Positions 38,041 to 44,650 of a stretch of DNA of 64,000 nt are shown here, in pieces (the first letter of the stretch is position 1; each line of letters starts with the position of its first letter). The translations under genes were made by a program, and so were the position numbers. The notes under the pieces are model-generated. The model worked only from the letters and a program-made list of their open reading frames with translations. It made no database searches and had not been told where the DNA came from. This stretch comes from a virus. Location: positions 1-64,000 of IMG/VR virus record IMGVR_UViG_3300034024_000020. One strand, given 5' to 3'.

Positions 38041-38090
38041 GGAACGCTGAAGGTTAGAATGTCGAGCTCTAGCAGGTGAAAACCTTTCCA
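38041..38090 (+). tRNA. tRNA-like element, degenerate
   Basis: GGAA...TTCCA with an inner CAGG-TGAAAA-CCTT arm like that of 37073. No anticodon arm can be assigned. Confidence 0.3.
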
Positions 38091-38093
38091 TTT

Positions 38094-38171
38094 CCGGGTG
38101 TAGCTCAGTCAGGTCAGAGCACTCGCTTTGGGAGCGAGGGGCCGCAGGTTCGAATCCTGCTACCCGGACCA
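38094..38171 (+). tRNA. tRNA-Pro(TGG)
   Basis: Acceptor CCGGGTG/TACCCGG, anticodon CTCGC-TTTGGGA-GCGAG, T-arm GCAGG-TTCGAAT-CCTGC, CCA encoded. Confidence 0.95.
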
Positions 38172-38174
38172 TTT

Positions 38175-38273
38175 ATGTCGGTAGTTCCTCACAGGGGGAA
38201 CGTGTTCTAATGCTTGCTCAGCTTAGGAGCCGACGCCACTTTATCGGGCGGGTAGCGAAAGCGAGCCGTCCGA
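38175..38273 (+). other. Two CCA-ending tRNA-like hairpin elements
   Basis: GTCGG...CCGAC-G-CCA encloses a GTTCC/GGAAC arm (38176-38236). Next to it TCGGGCGG/CCGTCCGA with an inner GCGAAAGC hairpin ends in CCA (38242-38274): a minihelix of acceptor plus one arm. Both lack an anticodon arm. Confidence 0.4.
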
Positions 38274-38365
38274 CCAATTTATCGCAGTCGGGCACAGACC
38301 CCTATAGATCGCCGGTGAGGATACACTGCGTGACTGCGGCCAAGTTCACACAACAAGGAGAATAT

Positions 38366-38845
38366 ATGTTTAAGACACTATTTGCAGCTACTGCTGCCCT
38401 AGCATTAACTGCAACGCCAGCTCTGGCTCGTACCAACGACGCCTTTGTTGGACCACGCGTAGAAGCTAATGTCGGCTTTGCTGACGTTGGTAACGATGAT
38501 GTCAATTATGGTATCAGCGCAGGATTCGATGCGCCAGTCGCTGATCGAATTACTTTAGGTGTGGATGTGGATGGACAGAATATATTCGAGGGACATAGAA
38601 CCCTCGGTGTAGGAGCTCGTCTAGGTGCTGCTGTGAGTCCAAAGACTCTAGTTTTCGGCCGCGTCGGATATAGCCGAAGCGACCTTAACGATAATAGCTT
38701 AGACCTAGAGGGTCTGGCTGCTGGCGGTGGAGCACAGTTTGCTCTGACAAACAACGCTTACGTATCAACAGAATACCGTTACACTGATTTCAATCAGGGA
38801 CGTGGAGATCATGGGGTCCGAGTAGGACTTGGTTTGCGCTTCTAA
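38366..38845 (+). CDS. Outer-membrane beta-barrel protein (159 aa)
   Basis: Signal peptide MFKTLFAATAALALTATPALA with cleavage after ALA, then alternating hydrophobic strands (VEANVGFADVG, YGISAGFDAPV, LVFGRVGYSRS, YVSTEYRYTDF) and a terminal strand ending in Phe (VGLGLRF), the sorting signal for outer-membrane barrels. Resembles Opa/OmpW-type eight-strand barrels. A phage-made barrel could change the cell surface or mask a receptor. ATG at 38366 follows AAGGAG. Confidence 0.85.
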   Translation: MFKTLFAATAALALTATPALARTNDAFVGPRVEANVGFADVGNDDVNYGISAGFDAPVADRITLGVDVDGQNIFEGHRTLGVGARLGAAVSPKTLVFGRVGYSRSDLNDNSLDLEGLAAGGGAQFALTNNAYVSTEYRYTDFNQGRGDHGVRVGLGLRF

Positions 38846-38872
38846 GGCGTAATCCTTGGCACCATGATGCAG

Positions 38873-38904
38873 CCCGGCCTGATTAAGTTCAGGCCGGGTT
38901 TTTT
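38873..38904 (+). terminator. Intrinsic terminator
   Basis: CCCGGCCTG, loop, CAGGCCGGG, then TTTTTT. Ends the barrel-gene transcript. Confidence 0.93.
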
Positions 38905-38965
38905 ATTGGCTTTTGCCAAGGGAACTCTGCGTTCAAATTGCCTGATAGGTCTCAGAATTTAGTTC

Positions 38966-38994
38966 TTGACATGGAGGCCAAAAGTTGTTATAAT
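38966..38994 (+). promoter_or_regulatory. Phage promoter
   Basis: ATTTAGTTC, TTGACA (38966-38971), 17 bp, TATAAT (38989-38994), GGG. Confidence 0.93.
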
Positions 38995-39023
38995 GGGTCT
39001 CAATAAGCGGGAAGGCTCATAAA

Positions 39024-39191
39024 ATGTTAGATCAAGTAGTCGAAGGTCTTAAGTCTTACCTCAAAGACCCTGCTAGTACTGACTATCAAAAGGGTTATCT
39101 GGCTGCTCTTATTGATCTTTATGCTCATCCTGGTAGGGTTGGAGCTTTATCTCCAGGTGAGTTTGTAGCTCTTCAACATCAGATACATTGA
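39024..39191 (+). CDS. Small unknown protein (55 aa)
   Basis: MLDQVVEGLKSYLKDPASTD, helical; heads the next tRNA block. Confidence 0.6.
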   Translation: MLDQVVEGLKSYLKDPASTDYQKGYLAALIDLYAHPGRVGALSPGEFVALQHQIH

Positions 39192-39203
39192 TTATTTTCT
39201 TGT

Positions 39204-39290
39204 GCCTCCGTGGCGAAGTTGGTAGACGCGCTAGGTTTAGGTCCTAGTGGAAGAGATTCCGGGCAGGTTCGACCCCTGTCGGAGGTACCA
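39204..39290 (+). tRNA. tRNA-Leu(TAG)
   Basis: Long variable arm, anticodon CTAGG-TTTAGGT-CCTAG, T-loop TTCGACC, CCA encoded. Confidence 0.93.
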
Positions 39291-39312
39291 GAAAGTAATC
39301 AGAAAGGCTAAA

Positions 39313-39474
39313 ATGTATTACATTATGCGTGTTAATACTGATCCTCAAGGTGGCGGTGCTCATTTTGTTGGAGTAGCTGAAGTTAAGCACAATCTCAACG
39401 ATGCACGTGAATGGATAGAAGACAACACGAAAAGTTCGTGGGATGCTTTTGAGATTATGCAAAAGGTAGATTAA
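39313..39474 (+). CDS. Small unknown protein (53 aa)
   Basis: MYYIMRVNTDPQGGGAHFVG; stop is one base before the next tRNA. Confidence 0.6.
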   Translation: MYYIMRVNTDPQGGGAHFVGVAEVKHNLNDAREWIEDNTKSSWDAFEIMQKVD

Positions 39475-39475
39475 T

Positions 39476-39562
39476 GCCCCCTTGGTGAAGTTGGTAGACG
39501 CGACAGACTTAAAATCTGTTGGCCTTCGGGTCGGGCCGGTTCGATTCCGGCAGGGGGTACCA
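39476..39562 (+). tRNA. tRNA-Leu(TAA)
   Basis: Acceptor GCCCCCT/AGGGGGT, anticodon ACAGA-CTTAAAA-TCTGT, long variable arm, CCA encoded. Confidence 0.94.
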
Positions 39563-39568
39563 TTTAAT

Positions 39569-39653
39569 GGGTAGTTAAAGTCGTTTGGATACGGCAGCCT
39601 GACTGTAAATCAGGTCTGTAATGGGAGAGGTTCGAGTCCTCAACTACCCACCA
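39569..39653 (+). tRNA. tRNA-Tyr(GTA)
   Basis: Acceptor GGGTAGT/ACTACCC, anticodon CCTGA-CTGTAAA-TCAGG, class II variable arm, CCA encoded. Confidence 0.93.
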
Positions 39654-39668
39654 TTTTAGGTATTGACC

Positions 39669-39887
39669 ATGTCAGTAGTTCAGTTTTTCTTTGATCGCTT
39701 TCACAGAGCGATCCAGATGGATGGAGTTCACAGTTCTAGTCTAAGAAATCAGCTAGACGCTGATGAATGGATACAGGCATATAAGAATACCCTGAGTAAG
39801 AATCAGCTGGACAAATTCGACAAAGAATGGGCTAAGTGCGAAGAAGCGCTTAGACTAGCTCGAAGAAAGGCTGATTTTGGCAAGTAA
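39669..39887 (+). CDS. Small charged protein (72 aa)
   Basis: MSVVQFFFDRFHRAIQMDGV then helical, basic. Confidence 0.6.
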   Translation: MSVVQFFFDRFHRAIQMDGVHSSSLRNQLDADEWIQAYKNTLSKNQLDKFDKEWAKCEEALRLARRKADFGK

Positions 39888-40008
39888 TGGCAGCGTGGAG
39901 TCGATAGGGACACGCGTGCGACCTCGTCAAGCACAAAGGGCTAGCGTTTGAGCCTTCACCCTGGACAAGTGAAGGGTAAGTTAGCGACGAGACGTTCCTC
40001 TCTTTAGG
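39888..40008 (+). other. Structured segment in the tRNA transcript
   Basis: CTCGTC pairs with GACGAG across about 60 bases and CCTTCAC/GTGAAGG forms an inner hairpin. No gene or clear tRNA. Confidence 0.4.
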
Positions 40009-40009
40009 T

Positions 40010-40083
40010 GTGGCCGAGGCTGACTTGGTTGAGGCGCTGGTTTGTGGTACCAGAGATAGCGGGTTCGACCCCCGCCGGTCACC
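40010..40083 (+). tRNA. tRNA-His(GTG)
   Basis: Acceptor GTGGCCG/CGGTCAC, anticodon CTGGT-TTGTGGT-ACCAG, discriminator C as expected for His; no exact CCA. Confidence 0.88.
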
Positions 40084-40098
40084 CCTAAGGAGAGCGCT

Positions 40099-40278
40099 AT
40101 GAGTTACTATGATTTCCCTCAAGGCCCTTCTTTAGAAGACCTTGAAAAGGCAGCTAACGCTATTAAAACGGCACGCTTAGAACAGAACTACGGCTGGGGC
40201 TTTTATGATTATATTCCAGAGCCAACCATTAGAGAGGCTTGGGATTACGTACAAAATCAGAAGTGGCCTGACAGGTAG
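40099..40278 (+). CDS. Small unknown protein (59 aa)
   Basis: MSYYDFPQGPSLEDLEKAAN; aromatic and acidic. AAGGAGAG before the ATG. Confidence 0.6.
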   Translation: MSYYDFPQGPSLEDLEKAANAIKTARLEQNYGWGFYDYIPEPTIREAWDYVQNQKWPDR

Positions 40279-40296
40279 GTTAGCTGAAAAAAGTTC

Positions 40297-40325
40297 TTGA
40301 CATGATGCCCATTTTTCGATATAAT
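40297..40325 (+). promoter_or_regulatory. Phage promoter
   Basis: AAAAGTTC, TTGACA (40297-40302), 17 bp, TATAAT (40320-40325), GGG. Confidence 0.93.
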
Positions 40326-40349
40326 GGGACTTCAAGCGGCGAGGACAAC

Positions 40350-40622
40350 ATGGCGTTCTTTTACAACGAAAATGAACCCTTCACAGGCGGAGTTATTCCT
40401 TACCATAAGGTTAACGCTAACAGGTCCTATTTGAGGCACTATGAGAACAGTTTGTTCTTGCAGTTTATGCTCAATAATGGAACGATGGAAGAACGTCGTC
40501 AGGCTAGCAAGGAACTAGCGATCTGCGATCGCAAAATGTCTCGTATGGAAAAGCACGCCAACTTCATTTGGGATGCTGTTCTTCCCGAGATTGAAAAACT
40601 AAAGAAAAATTGGCACACTTAA
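40350..40622 (+). CDS. Unknown protein (90 aa)
   Basis: MAFFYNENEPFTGGVIPYHK then helical and basic. ATG at 40350 used, since the earlier one is in the -10 box. Confidence 0.65.
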   Translation: MAFFYNENEPFTGGVIPYHKVNANRSYLRHYENSLFLQFMLNNGTMEERRQASKELAICDRKMSRMEKHANFIWDAVLPEIEKLKKNWHT

Positions 40623-40700
40623 GTTCGCATTAGCCGAACAAGGTGGACGGAACTGACTGTTAATCAGTGCATGAGAGGTTCGATTCCTCTAATGCGAACT
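40623..40700 (+). tRNA. tRNA-Asn(GTT)
   Basis: Acceptor GTTCGCA/TGCGAAC, anticodon ACTGA-CTGTTAA-TCAGT, T-loop TTCGATT. No CCA encoded; atypical D-arm. Confidence 0.88.
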
Positions 40701-40714
40701 TAATTGTGCTATAA

Positions 40715-40788
40715 TGCCCCATCTTCTAATGGTAAGAAGCGTGGCTCTGAACCACTCAATGCACGTTCGACTCGGGCTGGGGCATCCA
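40715..40788 (+). tRNA. tRNA-Gln(CTG)
   Basis: Acceptor TGCCCCA/TGGGGCA, D-stem TTCT/AGAA, loop CTCTGAA, CCA encoded. Confidence 0.88.
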
Positions 40789-40871
40789 TTTTCAACAGGT
40801 ACTCTTACTGGTGCGTCTGCAAAATTCACTGGTAAGGAAGGGAGCGGTGCAGACGTTCCCGAGAGTTTCAT

Positions 40872-40951
40872 GGCGCGGTCTTCTAACATAGGACTAGGAA
40901 CCCTGACTTTCAATCAGGCCAATGCGGGTTCGAATCCCGTCCGCGCTACCA
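40872..40951 (+). tRNA. tRNA-Glu(TTC)
   Basis: Acceptor GGCGCGG/CCGCGCT, anticodon CCTGA-CTTTCAA-TCAGG, T-loop TTCGAAT, CCA encoded. Odd D-arm. Confidence 0.88.
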
Positions 40952-40967
40952 TTTCAGGAGAATTACA

Positions 40968-41024
40968 GTGGGCTTTATTCTTTTCCTTATAATTCTCTCA
41001 ATCCTCGTTCGAGGAAATCTTTAA
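40968..41024 (+). CDS. Very small membrane peptide (18 aa)
   Basis: GTG after CAGGAG: MGFILFLIILSILVRGNL. Short; supported only by its ribosome binding site. Confidence 0.35.
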   Translation: MGFILFLIILSILVRGNL

Positions 41025-41025
41025 T

Positions 41026-41100
41026 GCTAGTCTAGCTCAGTGGTAGAGCGCCTGCTCGACACGCAGGGGGCGCAGGGTTCAATTCCCTGGACTAGCACCA
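41026..41100 (+). tRNA. tRNA-Val(GAC), C33 variant
   Basis: Acceptor GCTAGTC/GACTAGC, anticodon CCTGC-TCGACAC-GCAGG. Position 33 is C instead of the near-universal T. CCA encoded. Confidence 0.9.
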
Positions 41101-41101
41101 T

Positions 41102-41177
41102 GCTGGGTTAGCTTAGTGGTAAAGCGCAAGGTTGTGGACCTCCGTCTAGACAGGTTCGACTCCTGTATCTAGTTCCA
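41102..41177 (+). tRNA. tRNA-His(GTG), divergent
   Basis: Acceptor GCTGGGT/ATCTAGT with three G-T pairs, loop TTGTGGA, weak anticodon stem, T-arm ACAGG-TTCGACT-CCTGT, CCA encoded. Confidence 0.7.
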
Positions 41178-41192
41178 TTTAGAAAGTACCAA

Positions 41193-41366
41193 ATGAAAAA
41201 GCTTTATACTGGCGTTAACGGACGCAAAGTAGCGCTTGATCTAAGTAAGGTAGAAGCCATTCTGGACGAAGATGATGGTCGTGTAGACCTCTTTAGTTCA
41301 GCCGATTGGTATAAGATTTTAGCAGATTTCGACGAAGTCTATAAAGACTGGTCGCAAGCCCGATGA
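41193..41366 (+). CDS. Small unknown protein (57 aa)
   Basis: MKKLYTGVNGRKVALDLSKV; its stop is inside the next tRNA. Confidence 0.6.
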   Translation: MKKLYTGVNGRKVALDLSKVEAILDEDDGRVDLFSSADWYKILADFDEVYKDWSQAR

Positions 41367-41434
41367 GATGGCTAGGTGAAGTCGCCTCTTTTACATGGAG
41401 GAAATGAGCGGTTCGAATCCGTTATCGGGTACCA
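41358..41434 (+). tRNA. tRNA-Val(TAC)
   Basis: Acceptor GCCCGAT/ATCGGGT, anticodon CCTCT-TTTACAT-GGAGG, CCA encoded. Its first 9 bases are the end of the 41193 gene. Confidence 0.9.
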
Positions 41435-41439
41435 TTTTT

Positions 41440-41528
41440 GGAGTGTACAAGCAGCTGGGAGCTGTCTTCGCTTGGAAAGCGAAAGGTGCTTTAATTAGCA
41501 TCCGATTCGAATTCGGGGCGCTCCGCCA
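41440..41528 (+). tRNA. tRNA-Ser(GGA)
   Basis: Acceptor GGAGTGT/GCGCTCC, anticodon TTCGC-TTGGAAA-GCGAA, long variable arm, CCA encoded. Confidence 0.92.
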
Positions 41529-41534
41529 TATTTT

Positions 41535-41611
41535 GTCGCTGTCGTCTAGTTGGTCTAGGACGCCAGGTTCTCAACCTGGAAACGGGAGTTCGAATCTCCT
41601 CAGCGGTACCA
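41535..41611 (+). tRNA. tRNA-Glu(CTC)
   Basis: Acceptor GTCGCTG/CAGCGGT, anticodon CCAGG-TTCTCAA-CCTGG, CCA encoded. Confidence 0.9.
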
Positions 41612-41613
41612 CA

Positions 41614-41689
41614 GTTTCAGGATGACTGGCGTCCACCTTTTGTCTGGCCAGACGGGTGTAAAGTGGGTTCAATTCCCTGCCTGAGAGCA
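41614..41689 (+). tRNA. tRNA-like element, anticodon unclear
   Basis: TTTCAGG/CCTGAGA acceptor with a T-arm look-alike TGGG-TTCAATT-CCCT. The middle (CACC...GGTG around GTCTGGCCAGAC) has no standard anticodon arm. Confidence 0.35.
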
Positions 41690-41694
41690 ATAAT

Positions 41695-41772
41695 GCCGCG
41701 GAGGTGTAGCTGGAGCAAGCACATCGGCTTGAAACCCCGAAGGGTAGGGTTCGATTCCCTGTCGCGGCACCA
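41695..41772 (+). tRNA. tRNA, anticodon GAA (Phe) or TGA (Ser)
   Basis: Acceptor GCCGCGG/TCGCGGC, CCA encoded. TCGGC-TTGAAAC-CCCGA gives GAA with one C-C mismatch; a shift by one gives TGA with a worse stem. Confidence 0.6.
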
Positions 41773-41878
41773 TTATTTAGCTAAGCATCCGACAAGTAGG
41801 TCAATGAAAATTGGGTGTTACGGGGTAGGAAGCTTGATGTTGACTTGAAAGCTACAATGCTCCGCTAAAGGATTATCA

Positions 41879-42040
41879 ATGATTACTTCTTGTGATAAAT
41901 GCTGGTCCTTACCATGTACTTGCGGACATGATTATAAAGGATTAAGTGTAGCCCAAATTAGAGGATTAATCCTACAACTGGAAGCAAGATTGGGTCGAGC
42001 CGCTCTTGAGGATTACGATGAGAGGCAATCTTGGCGATGA
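41879..42040 (+). CDS. Small Cys-rich protein (53 aa)
   Basis: MITSCDKCWSLPCTCGHDYK: four Cys and one His at the N-terminus, a likely zinc site; helical tail. Confidence 0.65.
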   Translation: MITSCDKCWSLPCTCGHDYKGLSVAQIRGLILQLEARLGRAALEDYDERQSWR

Positions 42041-42201
42041 TTTGGACTATTCTTGTAACAATTTATGCGACGGGTTTTGTTTTTACAATCTATATAGTCG
42101 AGTGGCAATTCTACAGAAGCTTAGGTTTTAATTTAGCCAACATATTTATTACAGCTACAATTTGGCCACTCTTCCTAATTATAGCTCATATGCTACCTTA
42201 G
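42037..42201 (+). CDS. Small membrane protein (54 aa)
   Basis: Two hydrophobic segments (3-22, 33-51). Its stop lies in the tRNA-Thr gene. Confidence 0.6.
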   Translation: MIWTILVTIYATGFVFTIYIVEWQFYRSLGFNLANIFITATIWPLFLIIAHMLP

Positions 42202-42266
42202 CTCAGTGGAAGAGCACTCCCTTGGTAAGGGAAAGGTCAAGAGTTCAATCCTCTTAGGTAGCACCA
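42192..42266 (+). tRNA. tRNA-Thr(GGT)
   Basis: Acceptor GCTACCT/AGGTAGC, loop TTGGTAA, T-loop TTCAATC, CCA encoded. Overlaps the 42037 gene by 10 bases. Confidence 0.93.
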
Positions 42267-42284
42267 TTAAAGAAAGCACAGATA

Positions 42285-42491
42285 GTGAAGACTAAACGGA
42301 ATAAGTTCAATATCGAGTGGCTTTATGCGAAACAAGTTTGGGATGCGTTGAAAAACGGACTCCCAGTACCTCCCGTACCTAACTACAGTGTATGGGAGAT
42401 TAATGAGAAAACCGGCAAGCAGAAGCTTATCAAAGAGCTTCCAATCGAGCCTATGAGGGTGACTTGCAATGGCAGAAGCTTTCCAGACTAG
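42285..42491 (+). CDS. Small basic protein (68 aa)
   Basis: GTG start: MKTKRNKFNIEWLYAKQVWD. Lys-rich. Unknown. Confidence 0.55.
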   Translation: MKTKRNKFNIEWLYAKQVWDALKNGLPVPPVPNYSVWEINEKTGKQKLIKELPIEPMRVTCNGRSFPD

Positions 42492-42636
42492 CTTAGAAGT
42501 CTGTCCCACCTGTAACTCCCTAATTACAGATGAGGAATTTGTAGTAAATTGGGGTGGTTGCGGGGCGTGCTTAGACGAAAGTTATGAGCAATATTTAGCA
42601 GAGAAGGGCTTTGTTGAAGAATATAGGCTCTTCTGA
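42469..42636 (+). CDS. Small zinc-ribbon-like protein (55 aa)
   Basis: CPTCNSL near 12-18 and CGACLDE near 31-37: two CxxC pairs. Confidence 0.6.
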   Translation: MAEAFQTSLEVCPTCNSLITDEEFVVNWGGCGACLDESYEQYLAEKGFVEEYRLF

Positions 42637-42645
42637 ATTTAGTTC

Positions 42646-42674
42646 TTGACTTGGAACTGGATTTTTCATATAAT
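42646..42674 (+). promoter_or_regulatory. Phage promoter with leaderless gene
   Basis: ATTTAGTTC, TTGACT (42646-42651), 17 bp, TATAAT (42669-42674), GGCTTA, then ATG. Confidence 0.93.
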
Positions 42675-42680
42675 GGCTTA

Positions 42681-42872
42681 ATGAAAACGGCATTTTGCAT
42701 TAAATGTGGACATGAATACAACATAAAGCGTTTAGAGTTGGGATACAGAACCTGCTTAGATTGCGGTTCTCCAGTTTTTAGACCTCCTGTTGTTCCAGTC
42801 GCTAAATCGAATTACATTGTTGGTACGATGAGCGAATTGCGCGAGTCTTACAATCACAAAGGACATAAATAA
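42681..42872 (+). CDS. Zinc-ribbon protein on a leaderless mRNA (63 aa)
   Basis: MKTAFCIKCGHEYNIKRLEL with CIKC and CLDC knuckles (rubredoxin-like ribbon). The ATG is 7 bases after the -10 box, where transcription itself should start, so there is no room for a ribosome binding site. Confidence 0.7.
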   Translation: MKTAFCIKCGHEYNIKRLELGYRTCLDCGSPVFRPPVVPVAKSNYIVGTMSELRESYNHKGHK

Positions 42873-42949
42873 TGAATGATGATAGCATTGTTCTTTTGGC
42901 AGCCATTATAGCCATTGTTATAATGAGCTACTTCTTTAGTAGAGATTAA
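42872..42949 (+). CDS. Very small membrane peptide (25 aa)
   Basis: MNDDSIVLLAAIIAIVIMSY; ATG overlaps the upstream TAA. Confidence 0.5.
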   Translation: MNDDSIVLLAAIIAIVIMSYFFSRD

Positions 42950-43025
42950 GCTTCGATAGCTCAGTAGGTAGAGCAGAGGACTGAAAATCCTCGTGTCGGC
43001 GGTTCGATCCCGTCTCGAAGCACCA
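42950..43025 (+). tRNA. tRNA-Phe(GAA)
   Basis: Acceptor GCTTCGA/TCGAAGC, anticodon GAGGA-CTGAAAA-TCCTC, CCA encoded. Confidence 0.95.
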
Positions 43026-43026
43026 C

Positions 43027-43103
43027 GGGGCTGTGGTGATTATGGTAAACACATATGCTTGTCAAGCATACATAAGCGGGATCGTTACCCGTCAGCCTCG
43101 CCA
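43027..43103 (+). tRNA. tRNA-Asp(GTC)
   Basis: Acceptor GGGGCTG/CAGCCTC, anticodon TATGC-TTGTCAA-GCATA, T-loop ATCGTTA, CCA encoded. Confidence 0.88.
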
Positions 43104-43240
43104 TTTAAAGACCCGACGATACCGGCTAGGCAAACCGGGACGCAACTTTACTCTTAAAAGAGTAATGATCAAGGCAGGGTTAAATAAGCTGCCCAACAAC
43201 GGCCGGAGTGTCCCGAAAGGGCGATGAGTCCGATTAAGTT
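43104..43240 (+). other. Structured RNA segment
   Basis: Hairpins TACTCTT-AA-AAGAGTA, GGCAG...CTGCC and CCC-GAAA-GGG follow each other between two tRNAs. No gene fits (an open frame exists but crosses these stems). Confidence 0.4.
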
Positions 43241-43271
43241 ACGGAGCGAGGTCGCACTCCATACAGTTTAA

Positions 43272-43347
43272 GCTTCCGAAGCATTGCTGGCGATGCAACC
43301 GCCTTGTAAGCGGACGATAGAGGGTTCGATTCCTTCCGGGAGCACCA
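43272..43347 (+). tRNA. tRNA-Thr(TGT)
   Basis: Acceptor GCTTCCG/CGGGAGC, loop CTTGTAA, T-loop TTCGATT, CCA encoded. Confidence 0.9.
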
Positions 43348-43349
43348 TT

Positions 43350-43510
43350 AATTGCTGATAGTTTAATAGGATGGTGAGATAGGGAGTCGACGCCTGATGT
43401 AGCCACGCAATAACTGGTAAGTTTTAGTTCGCGGCTAGAATACTGCCAGCCAAGGGCGAAAACAGTGTCCGCGGAGGGCGCAGATGTGGTAGAAATCCAC
43501 GAAGCAATAC
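43350..43510 (+). other. Structured RNA segment closed by a 6-bp stem
   Basis: ATTGCT near 43351 pairs with AGCAAT near 43503; inner hairpin GTGG-TAGAAAT-CCAC. No gene. Confidence 0.4.
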
Positions 43511-43526
43511 ATTTAGAAAGATAAAG

Positions 43527-43700
43527 ATGCAAGATTTAGGTCAGGTTATGAATAATTGGAACCCAAATCCAGTTCGTTTCGATCCTGAAAATATGGATTG
43601 GGGTTACTGGGATGAAACTTGGTCCTATTGGACCGGAGGTTATCAAACGGAAGCCGAAGCCAATAAAGCCTTGCAAGAATATTGCGAACACTATCTATAA
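43527..43700 (+). CDS. Small acidic-aromatic protein (57 aa)
   Basis: MQDLGQVMNNWNPNPVRFDP, many Trp and Asn. Confidence 0.6.
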   Translation: MQDLGQVMNNWNPNPVRFDPENMDWGYWDETWSYWTGGYQTEAEANKALQEYCEHYL

Positions 43701-43703
43701 TAA

Positions 43704-43783
43704 CGGCCGGTGGCGGAGCATGGCCCAACGCACGAGATTGCAACCCTCGAAAACCGCCGGTTCAAATCCGGCCCGGTCGTCCA
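43704..43783 (+). tRNA. tRNA-Cys(GCA)
   Basis: Acceptor CGGCCGG/CCGGTCG, CGAG-ATTGCAACC-CTCG with GCA, T-arm GCCGG-TTCAAAT-CCGGC, CCA encoded. Confidence 0.85.
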
Positions 43784-43796
43784 TTTTAGGAGTAAT

Positions 43797-43964
43797 ATGA
43801 AAACAGCGGGTTATATTATTTCTGCACTGAGTGTGTTTTTACTGGCAATAGCTGCTACTATTGGTCCAGACGCGGAACCATTTGAGATTTACCTTTGGGC
43901 AGGTGTTATAGCTTCCCTAGTGGGTATGTTTTTGAGATGGCTTTCATATAGATTTGTAGAATAA
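43797..43964 (+). CDS. Small membrane protein (55 aa)
   Basis: Two hydrophobic segments (3-22, 30-48). Stop is one base before tRNA-Ala. Confidence 0.65.
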   Translation: MKTAGYIISALSVFLLAIAATIGPDAEPFEIYLWAGVIASLVGMFLRWLSYRFVE

Positions 43965-44040
43965 GGGGGATTAGCTCATCTGGGAGAGCGCCTGCTTTGC
44001 AAGCAGGAGGTGATCGGTTCGAGTCCGATATCCTCCACCA
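43965..44040 (+). tRNA. tRNA-Ala(TGC)
   Basis: Acceptor GGGGGAT/ATCCTCC with the G3-U70 Ala identity pair, anticodon CCTGC-TTTGCAA-GCAGG, CCA encoded. Confidence 0.95.
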
Positions 44041-44058
44041 TATAAAAGGAGTAAGTAA

Positions 44059-44349
44059 CTGAAAAAGGTAGGTTTTACCATTATGACCGCGAACGCTGAC
44101 CTTGAAAGAAAGGTTAAGCAAATCGACGCATTCCTTCTCAAGGGAGAAGAAGTACGCGTAAGCGTTGATGTTAAACGTGGTCAAGGTCGAATTTTCGGTG
44201 CTGCTCTTGACAAGCTGAACCTAATTACGGGGAAGCTTGAAAACGCAAAAGTTATTGCTAAACCGTCCCAAAAGGGTGCGGGTTATCAAACAGTTATACG
44301 GGCCGGTAGCTCAATTGGGAGAGCGCTTGACTTGCAATCAGGAAGATAG
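44059..44349 (+). CDS. IF3 C-terminal-domain-like protein with a CTG start
   Basis: From CTG 44059 the product (about 96 aa) begins MKKVGFTIMTANADLERKVK, then IDAFLLKGEEVRVSVDVKRGQ, ALDKLNLITGKL and NAKVIAKPSQKGAGYQ. This follows the IF3-C outline K.I.F...I...D...K...FL..G..V.V...F.GR...G....I. The domain alone can bind 30S subunits and discriminate initiation. AAAGGAG lies 7 bases before CTG, and an in-frame TAA touches the CTG, so a longer protein is impossible; the ATG at 44083 lacks a binding site and would cut the first strand. Bacterial infC also uses a rare start (AUU) for self-control. The last 17 codons run through a tRNA-Ala gene. Confidence 0.65.
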   Translation: MKKVGFTIMTANADLERKVKQIDAFLLKGEEVRVSVDVKRGQGRIFGAALDKLNLITGKLENAKVIAKPSQKGAGYQTVIRAGSSIGRALDLQSGR

Positions 44350-44374
44350 GGTTCGACTCCCTCCGTGTCCACCA
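44300..44374 (+). tRNA. tRNA-Ala(TGC), second copy
   Basis: D-arm TAGCTCAATTGGGAGAGC, anticodon CTTGA-CTTGCAA-TCAGG, CCA encoded, G3-U70 kept; two mismatches low in the acceptor stem. Its first 50 bases are also the end of the IF3-like gene. Confidence 0.8.
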
Positions 44375-44391
44375 TTTTAGGGTTGTAATGA

Positions 44392-44550
44392 ATGCTAGAA
44401 TATGATGATTACACTCTTCTTTTAGATTGTTATGAAGATATAGATGCTTTTTCTAGAGATGGTATGAGATATACTATGACTCCCAGTGAAATGTCATCTT
44501 TAATCGTCATGTTAGACATTCTAAAACCTCAATTAAAAGAATTGCATTAA
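44392..44550 (+). CDS. Small acidic protein (52 aa)
   Basis: MLEYDDYTLLLDCYEDIDAF; stop adjoins tRNA-Leu. Confidence 0.6.
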   Translation: MLEYDDYTLLLDCYEDIDAFSRDGMRYTMTPSEMSSLIVMLDILKPQLKELH

Positions 44551-44641
44551 GTGCGCGTGGCGAAAATTAAGGCAGACGCACTAGCTTGAGTAGCTAGCGG
44601 GATAGTATCTCATGAGGGTTCGAGCCCCTCCGTGCACACCA
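44551..44641 (+). tRNA. tRNA-Leu(GAG)
   Basis: Acceptor GTGCGCG/CGTGCAC, anticodon CTAGC-TTGAGTA-GCTAG, long variable arm, CCA encoded. Confidence 0.92.
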
Positions 44642-44650
44642 GAGGTAAAT

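Noticed and set aside
43193-43236. Hammerhead ribozyme suspected from CGAAAGGGCGATGAGTCC
   Set aside because: The core CUGAUGA and the flanking stems do not fit; treated only as a structured segment.
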